From positions 1 through 33,786 of the forward strand of contig JAFMJG010000014.1 in assembly GCA_017853605.1 (NCBI GenBank): 33,786 nucleotides of DNA, given 5' to 3'. The stretch comes from a bacterium (GTDB taxonomy: Bacteria > Bdellovibrionota_C > UBA2361 > OMII01). Of this stretch, positions 33,227 to 33,786 are shown one piece after another. Every line of letters starts with the position of its first letter. Positions within the stretch are counted from its first letter, which is position 1. The position numbers and the translations under genes are program-made. The notes under the pieces are model-generated. The model made no database searches, was not told where the DNA came from, and saw only the letters and a program-made list of their open reading frames with translations.

Positions 33227-33778
33227 CTAAGCGATGCTTGAGTTCTTGGATAGCCCTGCCTGCTGAAGGGCTTGTGCCTCATAGGCGGGATCGAGCGGAT
33301 AGTCCCTGACCTTGTGCGCCCGAAACATCGGCACTATCTGGTAGCTCGTCATCCAGCTTCCTAAACTTGTGCGCAGTCGATTGACCGCAGTTGGGACCTC
33401 CGACGGAGCCCTTACCACCAGGCCCATAACGTAGTCCCAATGCCCAGCACCCCGCGATAGCCACGGCACAAACGGGTTGAGCCGCGCGGCTTCGCAAACC
33501 TCCCTGTTGATCGCCTCTGAAACTCCATTCATGCCCAGCAGCAGCACGTAGTTCGAGAGCCCAATGAGCTCACCCCGTAGCTCATGAAGATCCCCCAAAA
33601 TCACCTTCTTCTCGGCAAGCTTCTTGACTCGGTACTCAACGGTGGTCGTCGGCAATCCGACCCTCCGGGCGAGCGCTGTCATGGAGCCAAAAGCTGGGTC
33701 CCCGATCTCAAACAGGATCTTCTTGTCGATCTCATCCACAGCTACGGTGAAGGGAGGCACCTGAAGGTGATACTCCAT
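33227..33778 (-). CDS. Lrp/AsnC-like transcriptional regulator, possibly 5'-partial
   Basis: At least 183 residues with a winged helix-turn-helix (VDEIDKKILFEIG, then SMTALARRVGLPTTTVEYRVKKLAEKKVI) followed by a ligand-binding-like alpha/beta domain (NPFVPWLSRGAGHWDYVMGLVVR, RTSLGSWMTSYQIVPMF). The arrangement resembles one module of the Lrp-type regulators that carry two such modules in tandem. The frame has no stop between ATG 33778 and the window edge at 33786, so the true start, and perhaps a first module, may lie outside. Regulatory target unknown. Confidence 0.75.
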   Translation of the reverse strand: MEYHLQVPPFTVAVDEIDKKILFEIGDPAFGSMTALARRVGLPTTTVEYRVKKLAEKKVILGDLHELRGELIGLSNYVLLLGMNGVSEAINREVCEAARLNPFVPWLSRGAGHWDYVMGLVVRAPSEVPTAVNRLRTSLGSWMTSYQIVPMFRAHKVRDYPLDPAYEAQALQQAGLSKNSSIA

Positions 33779-33786
33779 GTAGAGCG

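Overview
The window is about 34 kb of GC-rich, gene-dense chromosome from a Gram-negative bacterium. kdsB (CMP-Kdo synthesis for LPS), several lipoproteins and a cell-surface glycan locus support an outer membrane. I see no rRNA, tRNA, IS element, phage gene or CRISPR array. The mix of genes (lysyl oxidase, an OPR/FASTK-like RAP protein, TRL lipoproteins, COG5610-type proteins, a bestrophin) would fit an uncultivated deltaproteobacteria-like lineage, but the phylum cannot be fixed from this sequence alone.

Layout. 1-5.3 kb (+): a DTW-domain tRNA-modifying enzyme, a small lipoprotein, and two large proteins that share the same N-terminal membrane-anchor module and a long Pro/Ala-rich stretch but end in different domains (one unknown, one Sel1 repeats). 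5.3-9.7 kb (-): kdsB behind a short overlapping upstream ORF, a secreted cupin and a secreted lysyl oxidase that look co-transcribed from a good sigma70-type promoter, and a threonine dehydratase. 10.0-12.0 kb (-): a helical-repeat protein with a C-terminal RAP domain. 12.2-13.4 kb (+): a secreted GH5 glycosidase, which ends at a perfect hairpin shared with the convergent gene. 13.5-21.6 kb: a glycan assembly block with two divergent polytopic GT-C-like proteins, then a tightly coupled three-gene operon (HAD-less COG5610-like protein, GT4 glycosyltransferase, full-length HAD plus COG5610 protein). 21.6-23.4 kb (-): argS. 23.5-24.4 kb (+): two TRL-family lipoproteins behind a promoter and a long, potentially structured leader. 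24.4-25.9 kb (-): an ECF sigma factor, a small charged HTH protein and an 82-residue protein. 26.2-28.3 kb (+): an AT-rich promoter region, then a beta-carbonic anhydrase, an ArsR-type regulator and a bestrophin in one operon. 28.3-32.1 kb (-): a secreted subtilisin-like protease with a Pro-Thr linker and a type II NADH dehydrogenase with an extra four-helix membrane extension. 32.4-33.8 kb: a DUF4337 membrane protein and an Lrp/AsnC-like regulator that may continue past the window end.

The most notable systems are (1) the carbonic anhydrase / ArsR / bestrophin operon, a plausible regulated bicarbonate-handling unit; (2) the bacterial OPR/FASTK-like RAP protein, an architecture best known from organellar RNA biology; (3) the lysyl oxidase with its cofactor-forming Lys/Tyr pair and His copper motif intact, next to a secreted cupin; (4) the pair of COG5610-like proteins on either side of a glycosyltransferase, one without its HAD domain; and (5) the twin anchor-module proteins. 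All functions are inferred from motifs read by eye. No database search was run.
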